Source of the DNA: Maylandia zebra
Taxonomy: Eukaryota; Chordata; Actinopteri; Cichliformes; Cichlidae
NCBI RefSeq assembly: GCF_041146795.1
Contig: NC_135187.1
Coordinates: forward strand, 23,917,056-23,981,055
Direction: 5' to 3'
Length of the DNA: 64,000 nt
The stretch's first letter is position 1. Every line of letters starts with the position of its first letter. The notes under the pieces are model-generated. The model had not been told where the DNA came from and did not search any database. It was given only the letters and a program-made list of their open reading frames with translations. The position numbers and the translations under genes were made by a program. This document shows positions 1-20,800 of this stretch, piece by piece.

Positions 1-8578
<8,578 letters not shown>

Positions 8579-9475
8579 AGGGCTACAGGGGATGGAGGAA
8601 AGGGGCAGGGGGGCTGAAGCAAAAAGACTACAAGGAGAAGAAAGAAAGCCAAACACCGTGACCCAAAGTTATTAAGTCTGACCACAAGATGGAATATAGG
8701 CACTTCCTTTGTTGTTGAATAGCTAGATTTACCCTCACCGATTTCTTCTATAGTTCTGAGCAAACATCTGCGATTTCTTTCTAAGGGCCTCGCTGGAACT
8801 GAGACCTGCAAAGATACACCGGCAGCACATTTTTATTGCATCATTGTTGTTCCCCCACGAAAGCCAATTCGTTGCTTTTATTTCCTGCTCTTATTTTTGG
8901 TCTTGGCTCATTTTTTTACATTTTCCTCGCTGTGTTTTATTCCTTTTGTATATTTTAAAACAACCCAGGAGAGGTGACAAGAATCACAAACTGCAGTTTC
9001 TTCTTCTTCTTTTCTTTAAGATTCTGGTCTCGGCTGTTGTTTTTCTTTTTTTTTCTACTCTTTTTTCTACCTTTTGTTTGTATAAATCTGTAGGAAGAGA
9101 ATACACACAATTATGTTAGCACTGCTGCCATCTCTCATATCTCTGTTCCTTTCTGACACAATCCCATTCTGAGTGCATCCCATGCATTTCTAATATCCTG
9201 TCCCTGTGCTTGAGGTGTGAAGAAACATATTTGAATTTGACTTTTAAGAGAAAATCCCCTGGAAATGTTTTCCAGTTCTATAGAAACAGATGTCAAAAAC
9301 TTACATTCAAGGAGTATCTGATGGATTGACTGTTTTGTATATATTTATTTTTTATATATATATATGGTGGCTTTTTATACACTTTCAAATGTTTTGATAA
9401 AAAGTATGGCTAGCCCCTTGTCTTTTTTTATTGTCAATGGTTATCCAGCAATAAAAAGTGCCAAAAAAAGGGATT
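8579..9475 (+). other. col19a1: col19a1 3' untranslated region
   Basis: Non-coding, T-rich tract after the stop codon with several TTTTT runs and a TATATA stretch near 9340-9365. An AATAAA signal lies at 9450-9455, and cleavage is expected 10-30 nt later. The 3' end is inferred from this signal alone; a second gene end on the other strand (col9a1) lies further downstream. Confidence 0.6.
9450..9455 (+). terminator. col19a1: Polyadenylation signal of col19a1
   Basis: Canonical AATAAA about 870 nt after the stop codon, followed by A-rich and T-rich sequence. It is the best candidate in the downstream kilobase. Not confirmed by any transcript. Confidence 0.55.
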
Positions 9476-10113
9476 TTTTTTAAGGTCGATAAGCTTTCAA
9501 AATGGAATGATGTGTGCAGAAAAAACAGCTTATTTATAAAAAAATACTTTTACACAGAAGACACATTGGATTTTGTAATTATGTTGGTAAAGTTCATTTT
9601 GTGTCCTCTTTTAATGCCATTATGTTTGGAAATGCAACCACTTTAAAACATTTCCTTCCATTTTGTACTTCAAAGTAGCGGCAAAAGCCATCTGTGTGCT
9701 TCACTCTGCCCAGATTTGAGAAGAAGCAGAAAACATGAGCAGCAATTGGGCCCATTTACCACAGGTACTGTAATCCAAGCACAACCACCAAACCCTCACA
9801 ATCACATAAGGATAACAACATATTCTGAAAAAGCCTCACAAAGTGCTTTTGCAGTGCTACATGTTACTGTATTTTGGGGCTTTATCTGTTATTTTATCAT
9901 TTTTTTGGTTTTGTTTTTTTTATATCTGGAATTCTGTGAAGCTGTGGTCAGACTTTAGTTTTCCACAAAATAACCCAAGGGGAATGTTAAACTGAATTAA
10001 ATTGCTTTTCAAAAAAAAAGCGTGGTATCATGTGGTCATCATTGTCAACCCTTGTGTTGAGGTGTATTGAGTGACTCCGTGCAGTTGTTTGGTGTCTTTT
10101 TGTTCTGTTTGTT

Positions 10114-10148
10114 CCAGTGGTGTATTTCAACACCACTGGTTGAAATAC
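10114..10148. repeat. Two interlocked inverted repeats
   Basis: Arms CCAGTGGTG (10114-10122) and CACCACTGG (10131-10139) pair exactly. A second exact pair, GTATTTCAAC (10122-10131) and GTTGAAATAC (10139-10148), shares its end bases with the first. The two stems are staggered, so they could be alternative hairpins or a pseudoknot in RNA. Function unknown. Confidence 0.6.
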
Positions 10149-10269
10149 AGTCTCAAACCATGACAGTGCCATATTTTACTGATAGAAATGTAGATACTTG
10201 TTGTACCTCTCTTGTCATCTGCTCCTCTCCTGACCCTGCTCTTTTGACCAGCTTGTCCAGTTTCCCTAG

Positions 10270-10290
10270 ATTATTATTATTATTATTATT
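10270..10290. repeat. ATT trinucleotide microsatellite
   Basis: Seven ATT units in the gap between the two collagen genes. Potentially polymorphic; no other significance seen. Confidence 0.8.
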
Positions 10291-11867
10291 ACTACACACA
10301 ACACACTATGCCGAGATATGACAATTTTTTTGGCTAATAGCTATTTGGGAACTGAGCTATTTTATGCATCTCAAATGGTGCTATTTTTTTTTTTGTTTTT
10401 TTGTTTTTTACCTTTTTCAGCTACAAAAATGGGTATGTGTTTTGCTACAGGTTGCTAGTAATAAGGTGCTAAAAAATATATATTGTTCATACAGTGGCTT
10501 GAGTTAGCTGTCTTTTTTATGCTCGAATATTTATAGGTCAGTGTTAAGTAGCTTAACAAGTGAAATAGACTGAAGATGAGGGAGGAAACAGCCAACGTCC
10601 AAAGGAAAACTTTCAGAAAACCTGGAGAAATATTGGTCAAGACCACTTAAAAACTACCAGAAAGTCTGGCTGTTTTAGATCAAAATGGAAGCAAACCGAG
10701 GGATCATTCAAGACTTTTGCACGGTACTGTAGCAACTGTGGCATTGCCCGCCGTTTTTGGACGCACTTGCCACCATGTTGGTTTTGGGCTCAGAAGCAAC
10801 CAGAACTAAAAAGGAAAAAAAAAGAAAGAAAAGGGTGGGTTGCTATGCTAACAGCTAACACTAATAGCAACGCACAGACACACATCTGTTATTATAACTA
10901 GTAAAATACTAGAACGTCATTCAGCAGAAGTGAAGCTTAGAATTGTTGGATGGTTCATACTATCAGCAAGTCAAATTAGTCAGAAAATTCACTAAAAGAG
11001 CACCAAATGGTTCACTTCAGTTATCGAATTAGTGGATTAAGAATACAATAGCAATCACTAACTGGCTATAGCTGCAGGAGTTGAAGCACTTGTCAGCCTA
11101 CAGCGTCACCATCCAGCTGGATGGACAAAAAAAAACCCACCACACACTATCATGTTGAGGTACAAGTTGACACAAAGCAGAACAATATAAAAAAAGACAA
11201 AAGTTGTTCTTTTTTTCTTTTTGTTTTGTTTTTTTATTGGGTTTATGTATAATGCTACAAAGTTGAGCATTTAAACACGTAAGTCTGTGGAGATTTCAGT
11301 CCATTTTTTTAGCCAGCCACAAGAGGAACTTGTTTGCAACTTCTGTTGGCTTTTTTGTTTTTAACTTTAGAGGCTGTACCTTGATCTAACACAAGACTTT
11401 CAATAGAGAAACTGAGGTTCGTGCACTCTGTCATACTGAACTGTCGATAATGTTGAATTATTATTCCTAAGACTTTAGAAAAAAATAGACCAACTCATAA
11501 TGTTAAAATGTTAGACATCCCTGAATGCTTCTCACAGTTCTTGCTATCTTTTCCCCCAGGCACAAAGCTATGACATCGCAAAAGCAACTGACCTGTCAGT
11601 TGCAAATACTGCCCTTGAGCAATTTAGAATCTGATGTGCGCAGTCTAGTAGTGCTGAATGGTTGCAACTTTTTGCCTCGGTAGTGCAAGATTATTAAAAG
11701 ATGCTGAGCGTATGCAGCTTAGGACGCATGGGAGTTTATTTACATGCATACATGGGTGCTCTTAAAGATTTGGACGAGGACAAATATCAAGAAAAACGAA
11801 TTGAAATAGATCATTTTCCATTCCCAACATGATACAGAAGAACATTGGCTCTTAGAAAAGGTTCCTC

Positions 11868-11916
11868 TTTATTAGTCTAGGATTGCCTGAACAGCCAGCA
11901 AACAACTTTATTTATT
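11868..11916 (-). terminator. col9a1: Candidate polyadenylation signals of col9a1
   Basis: Three TTTATT hexamers (AATAAA on the minus strand) at 11868-11873, 11907-11912 and 11911-11916 would give a 3'UTR of about 1.1 kb. Another candidate at 12426-12431 would give about 0.6 kb. I cannot choose between them without transcripts. Confidence 0.35.
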
Positions 11917-13020
11917 TTTTTACAGATGATTATATATAAAGAACAATAAATAGCTTCTTTTGATGAAAATAAGTTGTCGTTAAAGCACCGACCTCCCATG
12001 GAAAGTTGACAGTGGCACAGAAAGCACATTAGGACCGTTAACTGATTTGCTCTGAGGAGGAGTCATTATTTCTGTAGGAACTCCTTATTACTCACTGATT
12101 TCATTAACACAGGATTTTTGTTGGTGCATATCGTAACCCATTCCTTTTCCTCTACATAATAATCAACACACATTTACAAAGATTTACAGCACTGCATTGT
12201 GGGAGATGGGAGTGCCCATCGGGATATGCTGTTGCCAGGCAACAAGAAGAAGAGATAAAGCTAGTTGTTAGTTTCTAAAACGAGACTTGGGTTGAAAGCG
12301 GGGGATTGGGAAGGGAAGGCAGTGTACACATGAGGTAAATCAGGGATCTCACTCAAGCCTACAAATGAAAAAGACTACATTTTACAATGCGGTACAGTAC
12401 TGAGTGGAAACTGGGGCTGCAATCATTTATTAGTCAGGTTTTCGGGGTACACGTTTAAGGCAACGGGTGTGATGTTGGAAAAGAGGCAGGGCGTTAAAAC
12501 TTCAAAACATTCCTCTGACAAAATATTGCATATGGAAAAAAAAAAAACATTGAAAGTGACCAAACAAGGAAAAAAGCATCCTTCACCACATTTGGTTTAG
12601 CTTCTTTCAGCTCATAGATGCTTTGACTTGGTGAGAGACCAAAAAAAAAAAAAGAGAGATGTAATATAAAATCTGTTCCTCTTTCACTGCTTGAGCAGGA
12701 CTGGGATATTTGGATGGCGCTGACACCGACATCCAAAAAAAACCACTTGAGATTTCAGACGGAGGTGGGTGGCTGTGAGCTGCTGTTGTCATGGTGATGT
12801 GGAGGATTAAGATCATGATGTCCCACCAGTCAAAACTTCAGGTTGTCAGTTCTAGGAAGGAGCGGTGGGGGGGGCTACACATGCAGTCAATGTACTATTA
12901 TTGTCCCCCCCCACCTCTCGTTCTTGATGTTGAGAAGAGTGGTCTCTCGCCTTTTTTTTTTTCCTTGCCTTGCTCCCTCTCTCCCAGGTGCTGTGATCTG
13001 CTTATGGGGAGACGGGGCCT

Positions 13021-14858
13021 CTAAACATTGGGTCCTTTGATCGTTCCCGCCTCCTGTAGTCTCGGTGAGGTGTAAGCAGACGCGGCCAGGCACATCGCTG
13101 CCTCGCAGAATCCCGGGAGACCCGGCGGGCCCGACTTACCGGGGCGACCGGCCTCTCCAGGTGTTCCCTGAGGTCCTCTCTCTCCGGGCCTACCGTCCCG
13201 AGCCACTCCATCGATACCGGGGGGGCCTGCAGAGTGACAGAGTTTAACATCAAATGGGATTTAACTGATTTCGAGGGGTCAAAAAGATTAACTGCACCAA
13301 ATTTCATTCTAAGGGTTGGAAACCCCATTCTGGACTTGGATTACATGTGTGTACTGTATGCATGCATATATTTAAGTTGTGTGCATGTGTGCACACAGAA
13401 GTGTGAGTGTGTTTCCCTGTATTTGAATTAGCGTGTGCTGTTGCAAGCCTATTACATTCTCATTCAAGAGCATCTGTTAAATTACTGGAGTTAATGATGC
13501 CTTTAAAATGCCTTTCAGCAGGCTCTCCTGTGGCGAGAGCAGTAATGCCAGGTCCTTCAGTTGCTTGCAGTACCTTTCTTCTTCCTCTTCTTATCTGTGT
13601 TCATGAAAAAAACTTTGTGGAAGGACTACTACAGTGCCCCAAGAAAAGATTGTTACACTCGACTGAGGTATAAAAGCTAGGTTGAATGTAGGCGAAGTGC
13701 AATTGAGACACACTTTGTGAGTACACGTTGATGTACATGTGACTTAAATGTCCACTGAAGCTTCTCTGCTTCTTTAGAGACCAACAAAATCCATGTGAAG
13801 GGATGAAGAGACACATTTGAGCTCATACACAGGTTCTGACTTTACTGCATTTGATTGTATTGCTGTGTCACACGCACACTGCACTTTTTTTTAAAGGCTG
13901 TCCAGAATCTTAAAATTTCTTGATTTCACAAGTGAATCCATTGTAAGTTACGTTTATGCAGCAGCTGTGTTGACTTTTGGCCCAGTCACCAGAATATTAC
14001 TATTCAAAAATTCTCCATCCCTCTGGCACTCCCATTTGCATCTTAAAATTTGAAAATGAGAGTATGCTGTAAACAAGAAGGTTTTTTTTTTTGTTTTTTA
14101 TAACAAAGTTTTAGGTGGCAATGTCACTAGATTTTGTGGTTCTGCCCTCAGATTGCAGTGACAGTGAGTACTGTGTGATTTGCACAGTTTTTAGTGGCAT
14201 TCTGCTGAGGCCCAGCCATGATGGAGGTGGAATTACACAGATTTGACAGATCCTGTGATATCATGTAATTTACATCAGCTTAACACAACTTAACTCCTTA
14301 TAAAAGTGTGTTTTTCCTCCCCACTGTCGCCAAGTGCATGTTCATGGTGGGTTGTCTGATTGCCAGGGTTTTCTCTGTATTATTGGAGGGTCTTTAACCC
14401 TATAATATAAAGTGCCCTGAGCTGACAGTGTTTGTTAAAACGTCATGAAATAAACTGAATTGAATCAAATTGAACTGAATTGCCTAGGAATATGCACAAA
14501 ATCTTACCTTACAGGTTCATTTAGAAGGCTTCAGGTCTTACCTTGTATTCCTGGAGCTCCTGGTGGACCTGAGTGAGGTCTACCTGGATCACCTCTCACT
14601 CCCTTTGGACCTCTTTTTCCTGAGGTAGATGAAAGAAAAAAAAACACGTTTAATGCCTGAGAAGTTCAACTTCAGATATTCCAATATGCAAAAGTACTAA
14701 TGTTTAGTTTTACCCTTAAGCCCTGTGTTTCCAATTTGCCCAGGTGCTCCAATAATGCCGGGGATGCCGCGGGCACCAGGTAAGCCATGTGGTCCCTGAG
14801 GCCCAGATGCCCCTGGAGGTCCAGGCGGTCCGGGAGACCCCATTACACCTGCACCACC
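13021..14858 (-). other. col9a1: col9a1 COL1 helix and NC1 tail
   Basis: The rest of exon 30, the 78-nt exon (14542-14619) and the final 206-nt coding exon form COL1, ending [10 protein letters not shown]1 has C-x4-C (CEAAMC) and 23 further residues to TAG at 13021-13023. An internal GTAAGT occurs in the last exon, but the frame reads straight through it into recognisable NC1. The 1.3-kb last intron (13227-14541) includes a fish repeat fragment at about 14300-14480. Confidence 0.87.
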
Positions 14859-17800
14859 AAGCACAGCCCTCTTGGCGCTTACTGCCACGGCCGCTAGCCT
14901 CTCTGTAACGGAAGAGAGGACATCATCATTTTGATTAACTGATCTTTGATGTTTCCTCAGGAGATTAAAGCAGGTCTAGATGCTCACCCTGCATCATCTT
15001 CAGCACAACCTCAACAATATGCTGGTCAGATGCATCACGTCCCTGGAGAGAGGAGGAGAACACTGAGCACTGACTAAACACTGATTGGTGTTCTGTCTGT
15101 ATGTGTCTGTGATTAAGAGTGGAACTGGACTCACTGCTGGTCCCTGAATGCCCGGCATACCGGGTACTCCTCGTTCTCCATTAAGCCCCCTAGGACCGGG
15201 CAGCCCCAGTGGTCCCTGGTCTCCTGGTTTGCCAGGATCTCCAGTGGGTCCATTGTGTCCAGTGTCACCCCTGATTCCTTGCTGTGAAGAAAAAAGAGAA
15301 TCAACCCAGTGAGGCCCAACACATCATGAATAATGAGAATTAACTCTTATAATTAATACCATAGGCTTTGGGTTACAGAGTTAAAGGTCAGGGTTGACTT
15401 ATAGAAAGGTGGATATGACTAAGGAAAGAATAAAGCAAAACAAGTCCATCCCTGCAGTCAGATTTCTACTCGTTGTAACTCTCACCTGTCCTTTGGGCCC
15501 AGGTTCGCCAGACAAACCCTGTCACAGCAAAGACAGAAAGTCATTTTCCCCATTCATCATTTCCATCCATCATTTGCGCCTCGGAGACACTCACTGAGCA
15601 ATAATTCAAGGATGAATATTGTAAATGAACATCTAAAAATGCAGCTTCAAAGACCCAAATGTGCATCATTGCCTCACTGTCATGTAAATAGCTTATTTGC
15701 CATCTGGATTATAATGGGGATTTGTATGCAAATTTGAAAAAAAACAGACATCCTCTTCTTCTTCTTAACTTTGGTAATGCTTCCAACATTTTCTTGTATA
15801 CAACTCTCTGCTTTGATGCCTCCAGAACCAAATGTTTAAACCTTTTTTTTTTTTATCTAAAGCCTAAAAGTTGCATTTATTTATTTCCTTTTTCTTTTCA
15901 AACTTGGAAACTTTTTGTGGTCCTTATGGCAACAAAAACCACCAACTACTTTAAAGAAGCTTAAGTCTGTGCTGGAACAAATGTCCACGTTTTTACCTTT
16001 TCGCCTTTTTCGCCGGCCAATCCCTCGACTCCGGGGTCACCCTAAAAGCGACAGAGAGGTAACGAAGAATAAGGGGAATGAAAAAGGCTCTTGAAAGTAT
16101 TCTTAAGTACGGAGCCAGTGGTGCAGTTTAAAAGAGGTGCTACTCACAATGCCCCCCTTTGACCCGACTTTTCCTTGGAAGCCCTGGCAGGAGAGACGGA
16201 GTAAATGTAAATGTGGACAAATGTAAACTGGATTATCCTCAGAAAAACAAGGATTCAGTACTGATTGAAACCAGCGACACCAGAGACCACAAACTAAGAA
16301 AGATGTTGCCTCATTTCTAAAACAAGGAACATGATTATGCCTAGATTATCATTTATATTGCTTCACTCATTCAAGGGTTTCACTGTGGGGGGTTCGCGTT
16401 CTATTAGTGAGTAAACACTGCCCCCAATATGCAGCTTTGTGTAACTGCATTATCACAAAGTCCACAGACCTTGTCTCCCTTTGTTCCACTGAGACCCTGG
16501 GCGCCAGGCACACCGATGGGCCCTCTCTCTCCTTTGCTTCCCTGTGAGGGGAAAACAGAAGCTCTGCTGCATGATGTGTTTGAAGTAAAGAGCGCGTTAT
16601 GATGTCTGAAAAAGACACGGTGCAGCTTACAGGCTTGCCGGCTGCTCCCTGTGGCCCAACTGGTCCTCGCTCCCCTCTGTCGCCCTGCGGACATCAGGTG
16701 AGGTGAGTAAGCAGCAGCTGCCGCTAGTGTTTTATTGTGATATTCAGGTTTGTACCTTAGGTCCAGGGATTCCTTGCATACCAGGCTCACCAGGAATACC
16801 AGGCTCACCCTGAGAAAGGGAGAAAGTACAATTATTCACTATATGCTATAGCTTTTAACGGTTTTTCTACTTTGCTATGAATGCCATCCAGAGTAAGCAT
16901 CTGGGTAGACACTAACCAGATCCTTACTTTTCATTCCCTCTGTTGCCAAGCGCTTGCTCATAGGGAGTCATCTGATTGTTATCTATTACCACAGTCTTTA
17001 TATTACAATATAAAGACTGTTGAGGTGCCTGTTGTTGCGATTTGGTGCTATATTAAAAAAACCCTGAAATTCAAGTTGACCACAAAGAAGAGAAACAATC
17101 ATATATTTACCAAAGGTCCAGAGGGCCCAGGCAAGCCAACATGACCTCTAGGTCCAGGTTCCCCCTAGAAAAAGAATATTATAAGAAGAATATTAAAAGA
17201 AAGGCACACATTACACACATTACAAGAACATGAAAACCTGTTATGCTCATTTCCACATCATTTTTATTCATGGACTGTATTAGAGAAAATGTACACGATT
17301 CACAGTCCAACATAGAGTGGGGGGGTTAAATCTTCTTAGTTCATCAAGAGTCTGAAACAAGTTGTTGTAGTTCCCCTCCCTTTACGCATCTCTCAGACAA
17401 AAGGTTTAAAAAGCAGGTGGCTGGGGCTTCTCTTCTCACTGCCAGAGCTGTGTGTGTCTAAAATGGCAATGTTAGCAATATCCACTCTCACTGACATATG
17501 GAGACGAGAGTGGAAGCACTGTCTGGAAACTTGGTGTTTAGAGGAGTCTGAAGCCTAAGCTTTGGCTCACAGGGAATTCATGTACATACCCCGGGCTGCA
17601 TTATCTCAAATTTGCAGTATGAACATGTAGAAGGCATACCTTTGCTCCAGGTCCACCTTTAGCTCCTGGGCTGCCAGGTAATCCCTGAAGATGGAATAAA
17701 CAATGCTGAAAACAGTCCTAATCAAAGCTACATATCTGCACATCAGACACATTTCAGGAACGCAAGCGTGAAATGCACATGGCTACGTAGGCGTCGGCAG

Positions 17801-20800
17801 TTGGCGGTAATAATGCAGTTTGATATAATGATAATGGTGTGATTGCCACAGTTGTAGACCTTGCAGTGATGTTATGTGTGTGTGTGTGTGGTTGCTGTAT
17901 CACAGTTTGACATAAAGCAGGCTAAGTTGCAGTGTATGAGTTTTAGGGAGTGTTAGTGTCACTGCAGTGACCGCGCAGCATCTCATGCAGTGCACATCTC
18001 ATGCTCCATTACCCGTTAGTCAGAACGGCGCGCGCACAAACACACACTTATGTCTACCCACTGGTCTGATTGTGATAAATTGCTTGCGGTTGAAGAGAGA
18101 ATGCTATTTTCAAGGTGCTTTTTATTCTAAAGCAGCATGGGTCACAGGGTCACTGTTGACCTGGATGACTGCCCAGAAAACAAAACACACCGAAATTTTA
18201 CACACCGCTTCAAGCTGGTTTCCCTTGTCTGTGTTCTGGCTTTGTTGAATTCAAGAGAAGAACAGATTGCGCTTCTACGTGGTCTGAGTGACAATGACTG
18301 TTTATTTGCATGTGCTTTTTTTTTTGGCGGCGTTGTCGAACAGTTCTCCGACAAAACACGCACGCCCCCGTCGAATGATCACTCACCGCTGCTCCCTGAG
18401 GACCAGGAGGACCAGGCATCCCGGCCTGACCGGGGCCACCCTGCATAATGAGAGCAGAAGAAGAATAAATTAATGTTTTTGTTTTTTTCACCTCCGATTG
18501 AAGTTACTCATCATTATCACTGCTGGCACACACTTACCTTGATTCCAGGAATGCCAGGTGTGCCATCTTTCCCATCAATACCCGGCAGACCCTGAAAAAG
18601 CAGGCAGATGAGTCAGTGGACTTCATTTGGCACACCTTGCCAAGCACCTCCACAACTGTGGCCTGAAAAAACAAAAGTGCGTTCACTCACATTCTCTCCC
18701 TTTTTGCCAACTGCACCCTGTGGGCCTTGGATACCTCGGCTGCCCTGCAGAAGATAAAGAAATCAGCCTCAGTAGAGCCACGGCGCACATCAGTATCGCT
18801 GCCTCCATTCAAGCTCTGAAATAGCTTCTTCTTTTTTTTTTTACACACACCACTGCCTTGACAAAAAAAAAAAAAAAAAACTTTCAGGGAAACCACTACA
18901 AGAGTCACCCACTTTGTCTCCTTTATCGCCTGGCTCTCCAGGTGGTCCACGAGGTCCTTCTTCACCCTGAAAAGAAAAGAGCAGACTCACAGTTGCCTTA
19001 GTGAATTCAGTGTATGAATATACCTCTTTATATGAGTAGCTGAATTTGTATTTGCGTGTCTTTAAGTGTGTGCGTTCTTACAGGTGGCCCAGGAGGTCCT
19101 ACTGGTCCGCCGATGCCCTTGTACCCACCAGGGCCCTGAGGGAAAACAACAAAGTGCCATCAATCTGTTCGGATCAGAGAGGGAGCTAAGTCGCGGTAGC
19201 CTACCACTCATTGTGATAAAGGGATAATTAGAGCTTAACTCACTTCTTTAATGGGAGCTACACAGAGAGCCAGGCACTCTTGCTTTGGCACTAAGCCGGG
19301 GTGCTAACTTGGCTAACGTGGCTAATGTTAACAGTAAGACGGATGGCTACAGCGGATCATTAACTACAGATGGAGGCACCGTGGACCCAGACAACCCCAA
19401 CTCATTAGAGAGGGAGAGAGATTTGTGTTAGCATCATTTCCATATGTCCCCATTGCTGGTAATGGATGATGTTTGTAGAGTGGGGGCAAGTCTGGCTGTG
19501 CCTCCTTGGTGCTCATCTAAGAATGAGAGCAGTACTGAGAGAGAGAGAAAGAGGGAGAAAAACAAAAAGCCAATATGCTTTTTATATGTGATAAACTGAG
19601 TGTAGTACTCACTGGTTCTCCTTTGGGACCCATCATTCCTGGATAACCACTCAGACCCATGGGACCCTTAGAAGAGAGGCAAACTATGGTAAGACAGACA
19701 CCGTTGTCCACAAGAAATGGCTATTTGAGATGATACTATGTAGATTATAATATGAAAATTATAAATATTCAATTATCATCATACTGAAGGTCCTGGGATG
19801 CCCTGCTCCCCAGAGATGCCAACTTCTCCCTTGGGGCCCTGATGAAGAACAAAAAAAAAGATTATTAATAATAATAAGTATGTGCTTCGCCCTGTAGCAT
19901 ATGTGCCGGGAAGCAATTGTGAAACCTTGAAAAACGTTTAATCAAACCACAGATTTCATTTAGTTTTGTCTCTATATGTTTGACTTGCAAACATTTACCA
20001 AAAAATCTCATTGAAACCCGTTTCTGATATCTGCATGTATCGATGATCTGCAGCCTGCTCACACCATCCTCTGGTGGTCTTCAGCACCTGAAGCAGTTCA
20101 ATCAGCGCATAATGGGTTTGCCAAGACTGTTAAAGGGGCGGAAACGAAGACTCGATGGCGCTCTTGTGCCGGGATAAGTCGGGATAAGCTTAGCATAAAG
20201 ACTGAAATCTTGGGCAAACCGGGAATAATAGTCAAAGCGCCAATTGTTACTCCCCGAAAGCACGACTTGTTTTTGCATATCCAGAAGGCCACGGATTAAA
20301 CAAACATAATCAGGGAGATTTTCGCGTTACTGGGAGGATTTAGGAACTCAGTTAGATGCTCAGCTCAACAATAAGCTAAGCTGGCCTAATTGTTTCCCTG
20401 CTGAAGTTACACACTTTTCATCAACACTCAGTTTAGCCTGAGCAGTCTATTAGCCTGGCCTTTTAATGATGCGACCCCTGAACTGGACACTTCAAACCAT
20501 TTGTTTATATGCCAATAAAGAAATATTATTTTTGCTGGGTTTCCAGAATCTTGCTCGCCATCCTCAGCAGGTTCATTAAGTTCTTGTTTTTTTTTTCGCA
20601 CTTTAAAGATAAATCTGATAGTCTTACTCCATCTTTGGCATCACGTGGGCATCAGTGATACAGCAAACCCTGTTGGTATCCATTTAAACAACTGGTGAGG
20701 ATGTAAACAGCTTTCATTGTGTTTTAGAAGAAAAGAGAGCCAGGCAGATCCTTTAAAATACTGGTCGGCCTCAGAGGAGCGCTTGCTTGATGCGTTGAGT

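Larger units (their letters stand above)
9476..11867. other. Gap between the convergent collagen genes
   Basis: No coding region supported. The stretch is AT-rich with T runs, a short ATT array (10270-10290) and interlocked inverted repeats at 10114-10148. It may include alternative 3' ends of either gene. Short ORFs on both strands show no recognisable domain. Confidence 0.5.

Noticed and set aside
13130..13140. Internal GTAAGT in the last col9a1 exon as a splice donor
   Set aside because: The frame continues without break into the expected GLPGFC NC1 sequence and stop.
14716..18966. Regular spacing of collagen exons mistaken for a tandem repeat array
   Set aside because: Spacing is irregular and each unit is a 54-nt-type exon with proper splice sites and unique introns.
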